Made by a program: the position numbers and the translations under genes
The notes under the pieces: model-generated
What the model was told of the DNA's origin: nothing
Seen by the model: the letters and a program-made list of their open reading frames with translations, nothing else
The model's database searches: none
Assembly (NCBI GenBank): GCA_041688215.1
Contig: JBDNIO010000237.1
Location: 1-28,117 of the forward strand
Origin: JBDNIO01 sp041688215
Lineage (GTDB): Bacteria > Pseudomonadota > Gammaproteobacteria > Nevskiales > Salinisphaeraceae
Reading direction: 5' to 3'
Length of the DNA stretch: 28,117 nucleotides
In this document: positions 6,057 to 13,643 of the stretch, one piece after another
Position numbering within the stretch: position 1 is the first letter of the stretch
How the letters are laid out: every line of letters starts with the position of its first letter

Positions 6057-8484
6057 TCGCAGCGCGACGGTCCTGGGCTGCAGAGCGAATAACCCCGCCC
6101 GGATCAGGCCGGAGTGTATCTCGAATGCGCTGTGTAGCAGCCTCCAATTCCCGCCATCGGGGTGGCCGCCAGGCGCACAGATCTGCATCGAAATAACGCG
6201 CGACGCCCCACTCAACAAGCCCACGGTGCAAGCCGGCCATATCACGGCCGGGCAGAAATATCCGGTATTCAACCAGCCGGGCGCACAGATACTGCAAACC
6301 CTCTTGGGGACGGCGAGAGCCACGCTTGTTAAAACGATCAGTCACCGCCTGCTTATACACCCGGTCCGAAATACGTTGCCAAAACCCAGGTTTGTTCGCG
6401 GGCAAAGGATAAACATAAACCGCCTTACCAGTAGCAACGGCTTCGGCCAGCATGGATTCACTTTCGCCGGTAACGATCAGGATATCTGCCGTGGCCAGAT
6501 ACGCCAGATACGGGTTATCTTGTCCGGCGCGTCGGCGCACCGGCTCCAAAACGGCATTTTCGCCAATCGCTGCCCGCAGCGCGGCGACCGCCTGCGGACT
6601 CGTCCGGCGGCTGGGCAGCACGACAAGAACACCGCCCAGCTGCCGGGTAGCACGCCCTGCATCGCCACCCAGTTTGGCGGCCGTGTGCGCGCGCAGCGCG
6701 TATTGCGCGCTGTCACCGCCGGCCAACAGAATAACCTTGGGGCCTTGCTGATGGTCGGCATATAGATCCGGCTGGTGTTTTGCAGCCGCTTGCAAACTGG
6801 CCTTGTTGACTTTACTGGGCGGTAGCAGGGTTTCGATATGTTGCGGATGGGGCGGCAAACCAAAATGCCGACAGTGCAAGGCAAAATCTTGTGTCTCACC
6901 GACCGGACCGCCACGGCGGCCCATTAATATCAAACGGGTATTGCCAGTATTGCGGCGCGCTATCCAGCGGGCCAGCAAACTGGGCAGCCACCCCGACGCG
7001 ATGATCAGATCCGGCCAGGGCGGAGCGATACCACCGGGCATCGCCGCAGTGCTGGACATAAATCTGGAACACAGCAAAGCCCACAGGTAAGGCCACAACC
7101 CACGATCTACCTTTCTGGTTTTATAGGGCCAGCCCAGGGCATCGGCCATACCCACAGCCTGACTCGCATGGCCGGTTTTGTAGCTGAGCAAAGCCCAGGC
7201 AAGCGGGTTCGCCTGTAGCAGCGCCCCGCCCGACCAGCGATGCATGCGCTTGCGCGCAGGGAACCGCGTCTGGCGCACAACCAGACGCCAGTGGATATGC
7301 GGGTAACGCGCTGCGGTGGCTACCATCTGCGCGTACCACCACAGGGGATCGGCCGGGCAATAAGGCAGCTTACCTGCAGACAAATCGATGCTGACCAGGA
7401 CGGCACGGTGCGCACCCGCGAATAACGCGTCCAACAGCCAGGGAATGTCGAGATCGGGCAGTCGCTCCAGTCCGCTGGAGATTGCCAGGTCCACCTGCGA
7501 TGACGGCGGCGGCGAGGCACTGGCCACGCCACCCTCAATCGCGCTTGGCAACAGATGCTGCGGCCAATTTGTCCGCTTGATGAAGTCCGCGCCCAAGCCG
7601 CCACAATAAAGCGAGCGGGATTGTGCCTGCTCCACCAGCGTCAAATAATCAGCAATAAACGCTTGTCCGTTTGACGATTCGCTCTGCTCTGCTGCGGCGA
7701 AAAAGGCCGGACTTCTATGCTCGGCATCAAACAACTGGAAGTTTTGCGCATCCGCTTCCTGCTCAATCGATAGCCAAATATCCGTGGCCGGGTTGGACTG
7801 ATAGACATAATCCTGCGGGAAGGGCCGCCACGGCTGCGTATGTATGGTCGTGTAATGCACCACGGCTGATTCACCACTAACGTATTCCGCGTCGCGCGCG
7901 TTCCAGGCGCCGTCCATACTGCCCCAAAGGCCAGGCACCGCCCGCATACGCGTTTCCAACTCGCGGTTGCGGGTGTTACGCGCCGATTCCCAGTTCCATA
8001 AAGAAACCATCCTTGCGCAATCAATAAGCATTACGGAGGTGTCGTGGTCATTTATCGAAAGCACGCCGTGACCGTGCATCGGCGTATCGAATAACAGCGC
8101 CGGGTCTTTTAGATAGATTTGGTCGGTGTCGTTATAAATTGCGCGGCCTTCGCCGCCGGCCAATTCTGGAATCGCAAAGCGGTAATTGGTGAAACCGGTT
8201 AACCACAGGCGCCGCTCAAAACCAGCGAAATCCTTCATCAGGTGTATTTCGTAGCAGCGTGCAGGGTCGCGCACGCGCATGATCGACCACACGAAGGCGC
8301 GCTCAGCCCGAAATTGTGCCGATTCCGTACCCACGTAGATACGTACAGCCGGTTTGCTGCTCGGAGCAACGCCAGGCAGTGGGAAAAGCTTAATCAAAAC
8401 AGTGTCGCGCTTCGCGGCGTCAGGACGCCGGGCATCGCCGCCCGCAATATAGCTGGTTAAAACACGTTGTGATCTAAATGCCAT
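6049..8484 (-). CDS. Three-part fusion: GT8-like + methyltransferase-like + ELM1 domain
   Basis: 811 aa, ATG at 8484 with CGGAAA just upstream and a promoter with a perfect TATAAT 37 bp away. Residues ~47-230 resemble a retaining GT8/GT-A transferase: RIYVGTESAQFRAERAF at 48-64, then AIYNDTDQIYLKDP at 115-128 with the DTD metal motif at 119-121. Residues ~275-405 resemble a decayed class I methyltransferase: SGLERLPDLDIPWLLDAL at 337-354 follows the usual 'LEHLP..D.pwvL' pattern, while the start of the SAM loop (CGGLGADF, 294-301) is weak. Residues ~435-800 form an ELM1 domain: KTGHASQAVGMADALGWPY at 436-454, PPWPDLIIASGWLPSLLARW near 488-507, LLAGGDSAQY, DNPYLAYLATADILIVTGES. It is probably a cytoplasmic multi-enzyme for a glycan. 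Product unknown; domain edges are estimates. Confidence 0.75.
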   Translation of the reverse strand: MAFRSQRVLTSYIAGGDARRPDAAKRDTVLIKLFPLPGVAPSSKPAVRIYVGTESAQFRAERAFVWSIMRVRDPARCYEIHLMKDFAGFERRLWLTGFTNYRFAIPELAGGEGRAIYNDTDQIYLKDPALLFDTPMHGHGVLSINDHDTSVMLIDCARMVSLWNWESARNTRNRELETRMRAVPGLWGSMDGAWNARDAEYVSGESAVVHYTTIHTQPWRPFPQDYVYQSNPATDIWLSIEQEADAQNFQLFDAEHRSPAFFAAAEQSESSNGQAFIADYLTLVEQAQSRSLYCGGLGADFIKRTNWPQHLLPSAIEGGVASASPPPSSQVDLAISSGLERLPDLDIPWLLDALFAGAHRAVLVSIDLSAGKLPYCPADPLWWYAQMVATAARYPHIHWRLVVRQTRFPARKRMHRWSGGALLQANPLAWALLSYKTGHASQAVGMADALGWPYKTRKVDRGLWPYLWALLCSRFMSSTAAMPGGIAPPWPDLIIASGWLPSLLARWIARRNTGNTRLILMGRRGGPVGETQDFALHCRHFGLPPHPQHIETLLPPSKVNKASLQAAAKHQPDLYADHQQGPKVILLAGGDSAQYALRAHTAAKLGGDAGRATRQLGGVLVVLPSRRTSPQAVAALRAAIGENAVLEPVRRRAGQDNPYLAYLATADILIVTGESESMLAEAVATGKAVYVYPLPANKPGFWQRISDRVYKQAVTDRFNKRGSRRPQEGLQYLCARLVEYRIFLPGRDMAGLHRGLVEWGVARYFDADLCAWRPPRWRELEAATQRIRDTLRPDPGGVIRSAAQDRRAANA

Positions 8485-8520
8485 TTTCCGATATACCGCC
8501 GAGAGTTCTGGTCACGCGCC

Positions 8521-8546
8521 ATTATAGGGGATAGTGCCCGAGCCAA
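8521..8546 (-). promoter_or_regulatory. Promoter candidate for the ELM1 fusion operon
   Basis: On the minus strand a perfect TATAAT (8521-8526) lies 37 bp before the ATG at 8484. The best -35-like hexamer, TTGGCT (8541-8546), is only 14 bp away, shorter than ideal; other registers give weaker hexamers at 15-17 bp. It separates the ELM1 block from the lipid operon, which ends at 8595. Confidence 0.5.
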
Positions 8547-8594
8547 GCGCTTATCCAGCCTGCGTGATCTCCGACTAAAGCCACGATTCGACTG

Positions 8595-9536
8595 CTATGA
8601 CGATAACCGCTGATAAACCGATTCAGGCCAGCGGCGTTTAACACATAACCACTGATCCGGTTTTGCGCGTATCCAGGTCTCGAAAATGCCATTCAACTGG
8701 CAAGTCATATCACGCCCCTGCTCCGGCGCAGCGGCAGTAATATCCCGCGGACGGATAGGCGGATAAATACTGACGCGAAATCGGGCGCCTGGTAAACGCT
8801 CGGCGAATACAGGAACCATTTCGCATCCATAGCGCAGCGCTAGCCGGGCTGGCCCGGTATTGGTAAGCGCATCCTCGCCAAAAAACGGCAGCGGCTCGCC
8901 CGCGTCCATGCGGGTATCCACGGTAAGCCCGATTGAATGGCCTTTGTCGAGCGCACGCATTAACATGCGTATGCCCCCATCGCGCGATACCAGATCGCTG
9001 CCAAAGGTTCGGCGCATTTCTTTTAACTTATTATTAACGTAAGGGTTTTCTTCCGGCGCGTAAATTACAGGCAGCGTAACGCCGTAGTGAGGCCCGATAA
9101 GCGGCGTCAGTTCCCATGGGCCACAGTGCGCGGTTACGAACACCGTACGCCGATCAGGGTTGGGCGCGGTTGCGCCCGCACGCAAGGCGAATTCGATGCG
9201 AGTGTCGCGCTCACGCCAGATTTGGTCCAGACGCATCAGTTCGGTCATGCCAGTGCCGAAATGCCGGAATGAGTCCCGGGTTAGCTGATCTAGTTCGTGC
9301 GCGTTTTTGCCGGGACAAATTATGGCCAAATTGTTACGCGCCTTGGCCGCACGAGGTGTGCGCGGCCCGACCACGGCAAATATCGTACCGCCGGTTTTTA
9401 GCGCAAGTTTCAATGGTAACAGTCGGATGATTATCAGCAGCGTGCCAAGAATCGCCGCTTCAATGCGCCACAGTAGCTGCGGTGAAACGGATGCTCGCTT
9501 GCGCAGGCCGCGCGGAAGAAAATAATTATGGGCCAT
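8595..9536 (-). CDS. LpxL/HtrB-type lysophospholipid acyltransferase family protein
   Basis: 313 aa, LPLAT superfamily. One membrane anchor at about 28-45 (ILGTLLIIIRLLPLKLAL), the HX4E catalytic motif in TAHCGPWE with His137 and Glu142, and later SRDGGIRMLMRALDKG and TVDTRMDAGEPLPFFGEDA, typical of the lipid A late acyltransferase group. It would O-acylate a lipid at the inner face of the cytoplasmic membrane using acyl-ACP or acyl-CoA. It is the last gene of the serine-palmitoyltransferase operon, 5 bp after the hydroxylase stop, so a sphingolipid O-acyl or related substrate is as likely as lipid A; this is inference. The usual lpx neighbours are absent. No terminator is evident in the 110 bp behind it. 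Confidence 0.8.
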   Translation of the reverse strand: MAHNYFLPRGLRKRASVSPQLLWRIEAAILGTLLIIIRLLPLKLALKTGGTIFAVVGPRTPRAAKARNNLAIICPGKNAHELDQLTRDSFRHFGTGMTELMRLDQIWRERDTRIEFALRAGATAPNPDRRTVFVTAHCGPWELTPLIGPHYGVTLPVIYAPEENPYVNNKLKEMRRTFGSDLVSRDGGIRMLMRALDKGHSIGLTVDTRMDAGEPLPFFGEDALTNTGPARLALRYGCEMVPVFAERLPGARFRVSIYPPIRPRDITAAAPEQGRDMTCQLNGIFETWIRAKPDQWLCVKRRWPESVYQRLSS

Positions 9537-9541
9537 GCTCG

Positions 9542-10315
9542 CTAACCGTTATTAGCCGCCATGGTGTCGCGGTAGCGTCGCTCCCAGGCGCGTTGGTTGC
9601 GAATCGCGTCCTTGAAGTAAGCGGTACGCCGCAATACCGAGAGCATCAGGCGCGACACGATGCGTCCCCCCAAACCCATGGGGCGCTCAAAATCGAACAG
9701 TAAAATAGCCCGCTCTTCCTGGGTTTCGTTCCAGACTTCGTGGTGATAGGTGTCGTCGAAAAAGAAGATTTCACCATCGCGCCAGGTGCAGGTCTCGCCG
9801 CCGACATCCATCTGGCAGCGTTCCTTACCCTTGGGTACGCGCAGGCCCAGATGGCTGCGCACCAGGCCCTTGGTTACGCCGCGATGCCGGGGAATGTGTT
9901 TGCCAGGCGCGAGGATGGAGAAAAACGCCGTAGTTAAATGCGGCACTTTATCCAGCGCGGCGGCCGTTTGCGGGCACAGATCACAACCGAACTCAAAACG
10001 CTCGCCAAAGCCGTGCAGCATAAAAGTTTTCCAGCGCGCGTCCTGCGAAATCTTGTACTGGTCGGGGCTGATATCCTGAAAATTCGGCAGCGCGGCACGG
10101 TGTTTGAGCAAGCCGTCCAACTCGTCACGAATTACCGGCCACTGGGCGCGCAATTCTTCCGCCCAGGGGAAAAGATCGTTCTCCAGCACGTGCTGGTCCG
10201 GGATGTGCGACTGGCTGGATAGATAGTCCATCAACTTGCCGCGGAACATTTTCTTGCCAAACCGTTTGACGAACTGGCGTCGGCGGCCACCGGGTTTGGC
10301 TGTTTGCGTTGTCAA
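9542..10315 (-). CDS. Aspartyl/asparaginyl beta-hydroxylase (AspH/LpxO-type) family oxygenase
   Basis: 257 aa from TTG at 10315. A longer reading to 10429 would overlap the upstream SDR by 83 bp; the TTG has GGAG eight bases before it and lies 31 bp after the SDR stop, so it is preferred. 2OG/Fe(II) fold with AspH signatures: HIPRHRGVTKGLVRSHLGL at 140-158 (first iron ligand His155), GEIFFFDDTYHHEVWN at 181-196 (second ligand His192), and Arg202 in ERAILL for 2-oxoglutarate. There is no acidic third ligand, as usual for AspH. Bacterial relatives include LpxO, which 2-hydroxylates lipid A acyl chains. Sitting in a ceramide operon and followed by an acyltransferase, it probably hydroxylates an acyl chain of the sphingolipid. 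That is inference; a peptide substrate is possible. Confidence 0.8.
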   Translation of the reverse strand: MTTQTAKPGGRRRQFVKRFGKKMFRGKLMDYLSSQSHIPDQHVLENDLFPWAEELRAQWPVIRDELDGLLKHRAALPNFQDISPDQYKISQDARWKTFMLHGFGERFEFGCDLCPQTAAALDKVPHLTTAFFSILAPGKHIPRHRGVTKGLVRSHLGLRVPKGKERCQMDVGGETCTWRDGEIFFFDDTYHHEVWNETQEERAILLFDFERPMGLGGRIVSRLMLSVLRRTAYFKDAIRNQRAWERRYRDTMAANNG

Positions 10316-10346
10316 TATATTAGCTCCGAATTCATGTTTGATCGCC

Positions 10347-11105
10347 TTAACTCTGGACCGGCGGCTTGCGTCCGCGCCCCTGCAAAAGCCGGTCATACAG
10401 GGGTGAGGGTAGCAATCGTATGACAGCAAACACCAGCGCCAGTGCCCTGGGGAACGCTAAGCGTGGCTTTTGGGCAATAATTGCATTGGCCATTCGTCCG
10501 GTTGCTGTTTCCAGATCAAGCTGGAAACGTTTAGGCCTTTTATTAGGATTCGTGCGCACGAAACCCGGCAATAATAGCGTGACCGCGATGCCTTTTGGGC
10601 GCAGGTCTATACGCAGGCTTTCCATCAGGTTAGCCACGCCCACCTTGGCGGCAGAGTACGCCGCCGCCGTCGGCAAGCCACGATAACCCGCGAGGCTGCC
10701 CACCGCCACCAGATGCCCGTTGCCGCGTTCCAGCATGTCGGGCAAAACGGCCTGTATGCAATTAGCCACGCCAATAAGGTTGAGTTGCAGGATTTCGTTA
10801 ATTTTCTCGGCATCAAATTGCTCGACGAAAGTGGCTTCGCCACCGCCTGCGTTGGCAACCAGGCGGGTTACCGGGCCCAATCCGGTCTCGGCTTTTTGAA
10901 CTGCAGAGTGCACTTGCGCGAGATCAGTCACATCGCAGGTTAGCGCCATCGCACGCCCGCCTGCGTTTTCGATTTCGCTTGCAAGCGATTCCAGCAAATC
11001 CGTTCTACGCGCCACCAGCGCCATGGCATCACCATGGCGCGCCAGGCGTCGCGCCAGACTGCGGCCTATGCCGGAGGACGCGCCAGTGATCAGGGTGACG
11101 CTCAA
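10347..11105 (-). CDS. Classical short-chain dehydrogenase/reductase, possible 3-ketosphinganine reductase
   Basis: 252 aa. Rossmann motif TGASSGIG at 7-14, NAG at 85-87 and the catalytic Ser137, Tyr150, Lys154 (YSAAK) are all present; Arg33/Arg34 after the second strand suggest NADPH preference. A C-terminal hydrophobic stretch (ALALVFAVIRLLPSPLY) may touch the membrane, as in the eukaryotic 3-ketodihydrosphingosine reductase KDSR, which belongs to the same classical SDR class. It starts 2 bp after the serine palmitoyltransferase stop. Because a CerR-like reductase is also encoded in the operon, this enzyme either does the 3-keto reduction (free long-chain base) or acts on another intermediate. 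The sequence alone does not decide between these. Confidence 0.8.
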   Translation of the reverse strand: MSVTLITGASSGIGRSLARRLARHGDAMALVARRTDLLESLASEIENAGGRAMALTCDVTDLAQVHSAVQKAETGLGPVTRLVANAGGGEATFVEQFDAEKINEILQLNLIGVANCIQAVLPDMLERGNGHLVAVGSLAGYRGLPTAAAYSAAKVGVANLMESLRIDLRPKGIAVTLLLPGFVRTNPNKRPKRFQLDLETATGRMANAIIAQKPRLAFPRALALVFAVIRLLPSPLYDRLLQGRGRKPPVQS

Positions 11106-11107
11106 GG

Positions 11108-12289
11108 TTAGCGCCCTGATTTTATTTCGGAGAACGCGTCAATAATGTGATCAATCTGCGCACTGGTATGCGCCGCACTCACACTGCAACGCACCAGAAA
11201 CCAGCCGTTTGGGGTCGCCGGCGGCACCATGAGATTAACGTAGACCCCGCGGTCCAGCAGGCCCTGCCAGTAGGTGAGCGCCTGTTCGCGCGAATCCAGC
11301 AGCGCTGCGACTACCGGGCTGGGGTCGGAGCCGAGTTTGAAGCCCAGCCCCTGCAATCCTTCATACAAACGCCGTGAGTTATCCCAGAGACGCTCGCGCA
11401 GTGAGGGGTCACTACGTAATCTGGCAAGTGCCGCACGCGCCGAGGCCACCACCGATGGCGATGGCGATGCGGTAAAAATATACGGCCGGCTGGCGTAGCG
11501 CACCAGATCCAGCTCTTCGTGACGGCTGACGCAAAATCCGCCAATCGCCGCCAGGCTCTTGCTGAAAGTGCCGACGATAAAATCGACCTGGTCCTCGACC
11601 CCGGCCGCTTCCGCCAGGCCCCGCCCGGTCGCACCGAGCACGCCCAGGGAATGGGCTTCATCAACAAACAGGTAAGCGCCGCGGGCGCGGCAAATTTGCG
11701 CAAACTCGGCCAGCGGCGCGAGATCGCCTAACATGCTGTAAATGCCTTCAACCAGAACAATGGCGCCGGAAGCACGCTCGCCCAGACGGCGCAGACGATT
11801 GTCCAGATCGGCTGGGTCGTTGTGCCGGAAACGCAGGGTGTCGGCCCCGCTCAGGCGCACACCATCGTAAATACTCGCGTGGCAGTCGGCGTCCAGCATG
11901 ACAACATCACGCGGGCCGGCCAAAGCCGCCAGCATGCCCAGATTAGCCTGGTAGCCAGTGGAAAATACGATCGCCTGCGGGGTGCCGTAAAAGTCCGCGA
12001 GTTCGTGCTCCAGCGCCAGATGCCCGGAGTAGGAGCCATTGGCCATGCGTGAACCGGTGGTGCCGGTGCCTTCGTTTTTTACGGCATTCACCGCGGCATC
12101 GATGCATTCGGGATCAAAAGTCAGACCCAGATAATTATTGCTGCCGGCAAGAATCGTACGCTTGCCACGCACCACGGCTTCGGTGGCCGAAAGAACTTCA
12201 TCAATCGGCACGCCCAGCGGGTCCACGCCGCTGGCGAGGATTTCCTCACGTACCTTGGCAACCGGTTGCAGCTTGTCGAAAATACTCAT
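11108..12289 (-). CDS. spt: Serine palmitoyltransferase (alpha-oxoamine synthase)
   Basis: 393 aa, PLP-dependent fold type I. It condenses serine with an acyl thioester to 3-ketosphinganine, the committed sphingolipid step. Visible motifs: SNNYLGL at 50-56, GTGTTGSRMANGSYSGH at 74-90, DADCHASIYDG at 133-143 (His137 stacks on PLP), VDEAHSLGVLG at 209-219 (Asp210, His213) and the PLP lysine Lys244 in GTFSKSLAAIGGF. It is soluble with no membrane anchor, as for bacterial SPTs. Its ATG overlaps the ACP stop by 4 bp (ATGA), so translation is coupled to a dedicated acyl carrier protein, pointing to acyl-ACP as donor. KBL, 8-amino-7-oxononanoate synthase and ALA synthase are close relatives; the ACP/ligase/CerR/ceramide-synthase context argues for SPT. 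Confidence 0.88.
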   Translation of the reverse strand: MSIFDKLQPVAKVREEILASGVDPLGVPIDEVLSATEAVVRGKRTILAGSNNYLGLTFDPECIDAAVNAVKNEGTGTTGSRMANGSYSGHLALEHELADFYGTPQAIVFSTGYQANLGMLAALAGPRDVVMLDADCHASIYDGVRLSGADTLRFRHNDPADLDNRLRRLGERASGAIVLVEGIYSMLGDLAPLAEFAQICRARGAYLFVDEAHSLGVLGATGRGLAEAAGVEDQVDFIVGTFSKSLAAIGGFCVSRHEELDLVRYASRPYIFTASPSPSVVASARAALARLRSDPSLRERLWDNSRRLYEGLQGLGFKLGSDPSPVVAALLDSREQALTYWQGLLDRGVYVNLMVPPATPNGWFLVRCSVSAAHTSAQIDHIIDAFSEIKSGR

Positions 12290-12528
12290 TCCACGACCTG
12301 CTGCAGGGCCTTCACCAACTCGTCCACGGTATGGACTTCCGGGAGAACATTCAGCGGGATGGAAGCGTCCAGGCGGTCTTCCAGGTCCATGAGCATTTCC
12401 AGGGTTTGCACGGAGTCCAGGCCCAGATCATCCACCAGCAGGCTGTCCGGCCTCACGTGTTTATCGTGGTCCAGGCACGCTTCTAGCAACTCGCAAAGAT
12501 GTGTATAAATTTGGTCGTAACTGATCAT
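12286..12528 (-). CDS. acp: Dedicated acyl carrier protein for sphingolipid synthesis
   Basis: 80 aa, acidic, starting MISYDQIYTHL. The phosphopantetheine site is Ser39 in DLGLDSVQTLEMLMDLED, the standard ACP helix II context. The frame can be read upstream to 12609, but those 27 codons run through a palindromic repeat and have no ACP character, so the ATG at 12528 is chosen; no clear Shine-Dalgarno is seen. It would carry the acyl chain loaded by the ligase at 13644-15422 and deliver it to serine palmitoyltransferase, whose start overlaps its stop. The phosphopantetheinyl transferase at 23856-24500 is a candidate activator. It is separated from cerR by 163 bp containing a strong hairpin, which may alter expression of acp-spt relative to the upstream genes. 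Confidence 0.87.
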   Translation of the reverse strand: MISYDQIYTHLCELLEACLDHDKHVRPDSLLVDDLGLDSVQTLEMLMDLEDRLDASIPLNVLPEVHTVDELVKALQQVVE

Positions 12529-12572
12529 AAGTTTAATTGATTCTGCAGGAGGCTCATGTAAAGCGTCTTTCA

Positions 12573-12622
12573 CTGTAGGGCAAGTCTGCAACTTGCCGGC
12601 AAGCGGCACGCTTGCCCTACAA
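12573..12622. repeat. Palindromic repeat (TGTAGGGCAAG type), copy 1
   Basis: Arms CTGTAGGGCAAG (12573-12584) and CTTGCCCTACAAG (12610-12622), with an inner pair ACTTGCCGGCAAG. It is nearly identical, in inverted orientation, to the element at 21209-21259. It lies in the cerR-acp interval and would form a hairpin in the operon transcript. Confidence 0.75.
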
Positions 12623-12691
12623 GGTTGCTGTGCCGCCTGAAGTTAGGTCGATATTATTGCAAGTAACGGATCATATATTCAGGTTTCGGTG

Positions 12692-13624
12692 TCAGGCCGG
12701 CTTGCCCCAGCCACAGGTGCGGCGCAAGCCCTCGCTCAGGCCAATGTCAGGCTGCCAGTCGAGCACGCGTTGCAAGGGGGTATTGTCACACACCCAATCA
12801 GCGTGGCGCAGTTCCCGCACTTTGCCAAGGGTAAGCATGGGCGCATAACCCAGTAACCGCGAGACCTGTGCGTTGGCCCTGCCCCAGAGTTTCAGGGGTG
12901 CGCCCGGCAGATGCACTTTGCGGATACGCCGGCCTAACAAATGCTCGGCCGTGGCTACCACTTCATCCCAGGTATAGCCTTGTGGCTGGCCGTCATGAAT
13001 CTCAAAAATTCCGGATTCAGGTTGGTCCTGTTGCAGCCAGGAGATCACCGCGTTTGCCAGGTCGTCTACATACAGCAGCGACACGCGCGCGTTTGCAGGC
13101 GTGGGCAAGGGCGCCAGTCCTTTGGCGAAGGCCCGGAACAGGGGCATGAGCTCTTTGTCGCCCGGACCATAAATCGGCGGCGGGCGCAGCGCCAGGTAGC
13201 TTGCGGGGGCATGCTCGCCTTGTAGCAAGGCCTCCATAGCCCGTTTACTGCGTGCGTAGTGTGACAATTCCGGCTCGCGCGCCGCGAGTGAAGAAAGCAG
13301 CACCACCGGCAGCGGCTTTTCGGGCATCGCCTGCAACAGCGCGGCGGTGCCTTCCACGTTTGCCGACTCGAACTCATGATAGTGCGCGCCGCGCACCGCG
13401 CCAGCGCAATGCACCACGGCGTCGGCGTTTGAGGTTAATTCCCGCAATGCTCCGCGATCATTCAAATCGCCTGAAACGATTGTATTGATTCCGCCAGTGC
13501 GCAGTGTTTGCTGGCCCGAAGAGGAGCGCGCCAGAGCCCTTACCTGCCAGCCCTCGGCCAACAGTTGCTGTGCGATCACGCTACCGATGAAGCCTGTGGC
13601 GCCCGTAATGGCGGCAACGGGCAT
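12692..13624 (-). CDS. cerR: CerR-like NAD(P)-dependent extended SDR (ceramide reductase candidate)
   Basis: 310 aa, NAD-dependent epimerase/dehydratase-type extended SDR. Rossmann motif ITGATGFIG at 6-14, GDLND at 52-56, VVHCAGAVRG at 70-79, Ser111/112, and the YxxxK pair Tyr123-Lys127 (YARSK), then RPPPIYGPGD. In Caulobacter, as I remember it, an extended SDR encoded beside spt and acp (CerR) reduces the 3-keto group of the ceramide precursor after N-acylation, an order reversed from eukaryotes. This gene has the same neighbours: it lies 19 bp after the acyl-ligase stop and upstream of acp-spt. The assignment rests on context and SDR type; extended SDRs are a large family and other substrates cannot be excluded. 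Confidence 0.75.
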   Translation of the reverse strand: MPVAAITGATGFIGSVIAQQLLAEGWQVRALARSSSGQQTLRTGGINTIVSGDLNDRGALRELTSNADAVVHCAGAVRGAHYHEFESANVEGTAALLQAMPEKPLPVVLLSSLAAREPELSHYARSKRAMEALLQGEHAPASYLALRPPPIYGPGDKELMPLFRAFAKGLAPLPTPANARVSLLYVDDLANAVISWLQQDQPESGIFEIHDGQPQGYTWDEVVATAEHLLGRRIRKVHLPGAPLKLWGRANAQVSRLLGYAPMLTLGKVRELRHADWVCDNTPLQRVLDWQPDIGLSEGLRRTCGWGKPA

Positions 13625-13643
13625 GCGCGAGATTCCGCTGGCC

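Noticed and set aside
6057..6323. N-terminal extension of the stand-alone ELM1 protein
   Set aside because: Lies inside the coding region of the fusion gene and lacks family residues; the coupled ATG at 6056 is better.
12529..12609. N-terminal extension of the ACP
   Set aside because: Runs through a palindromic repeat; ACP homology starts at the Met at 12528.
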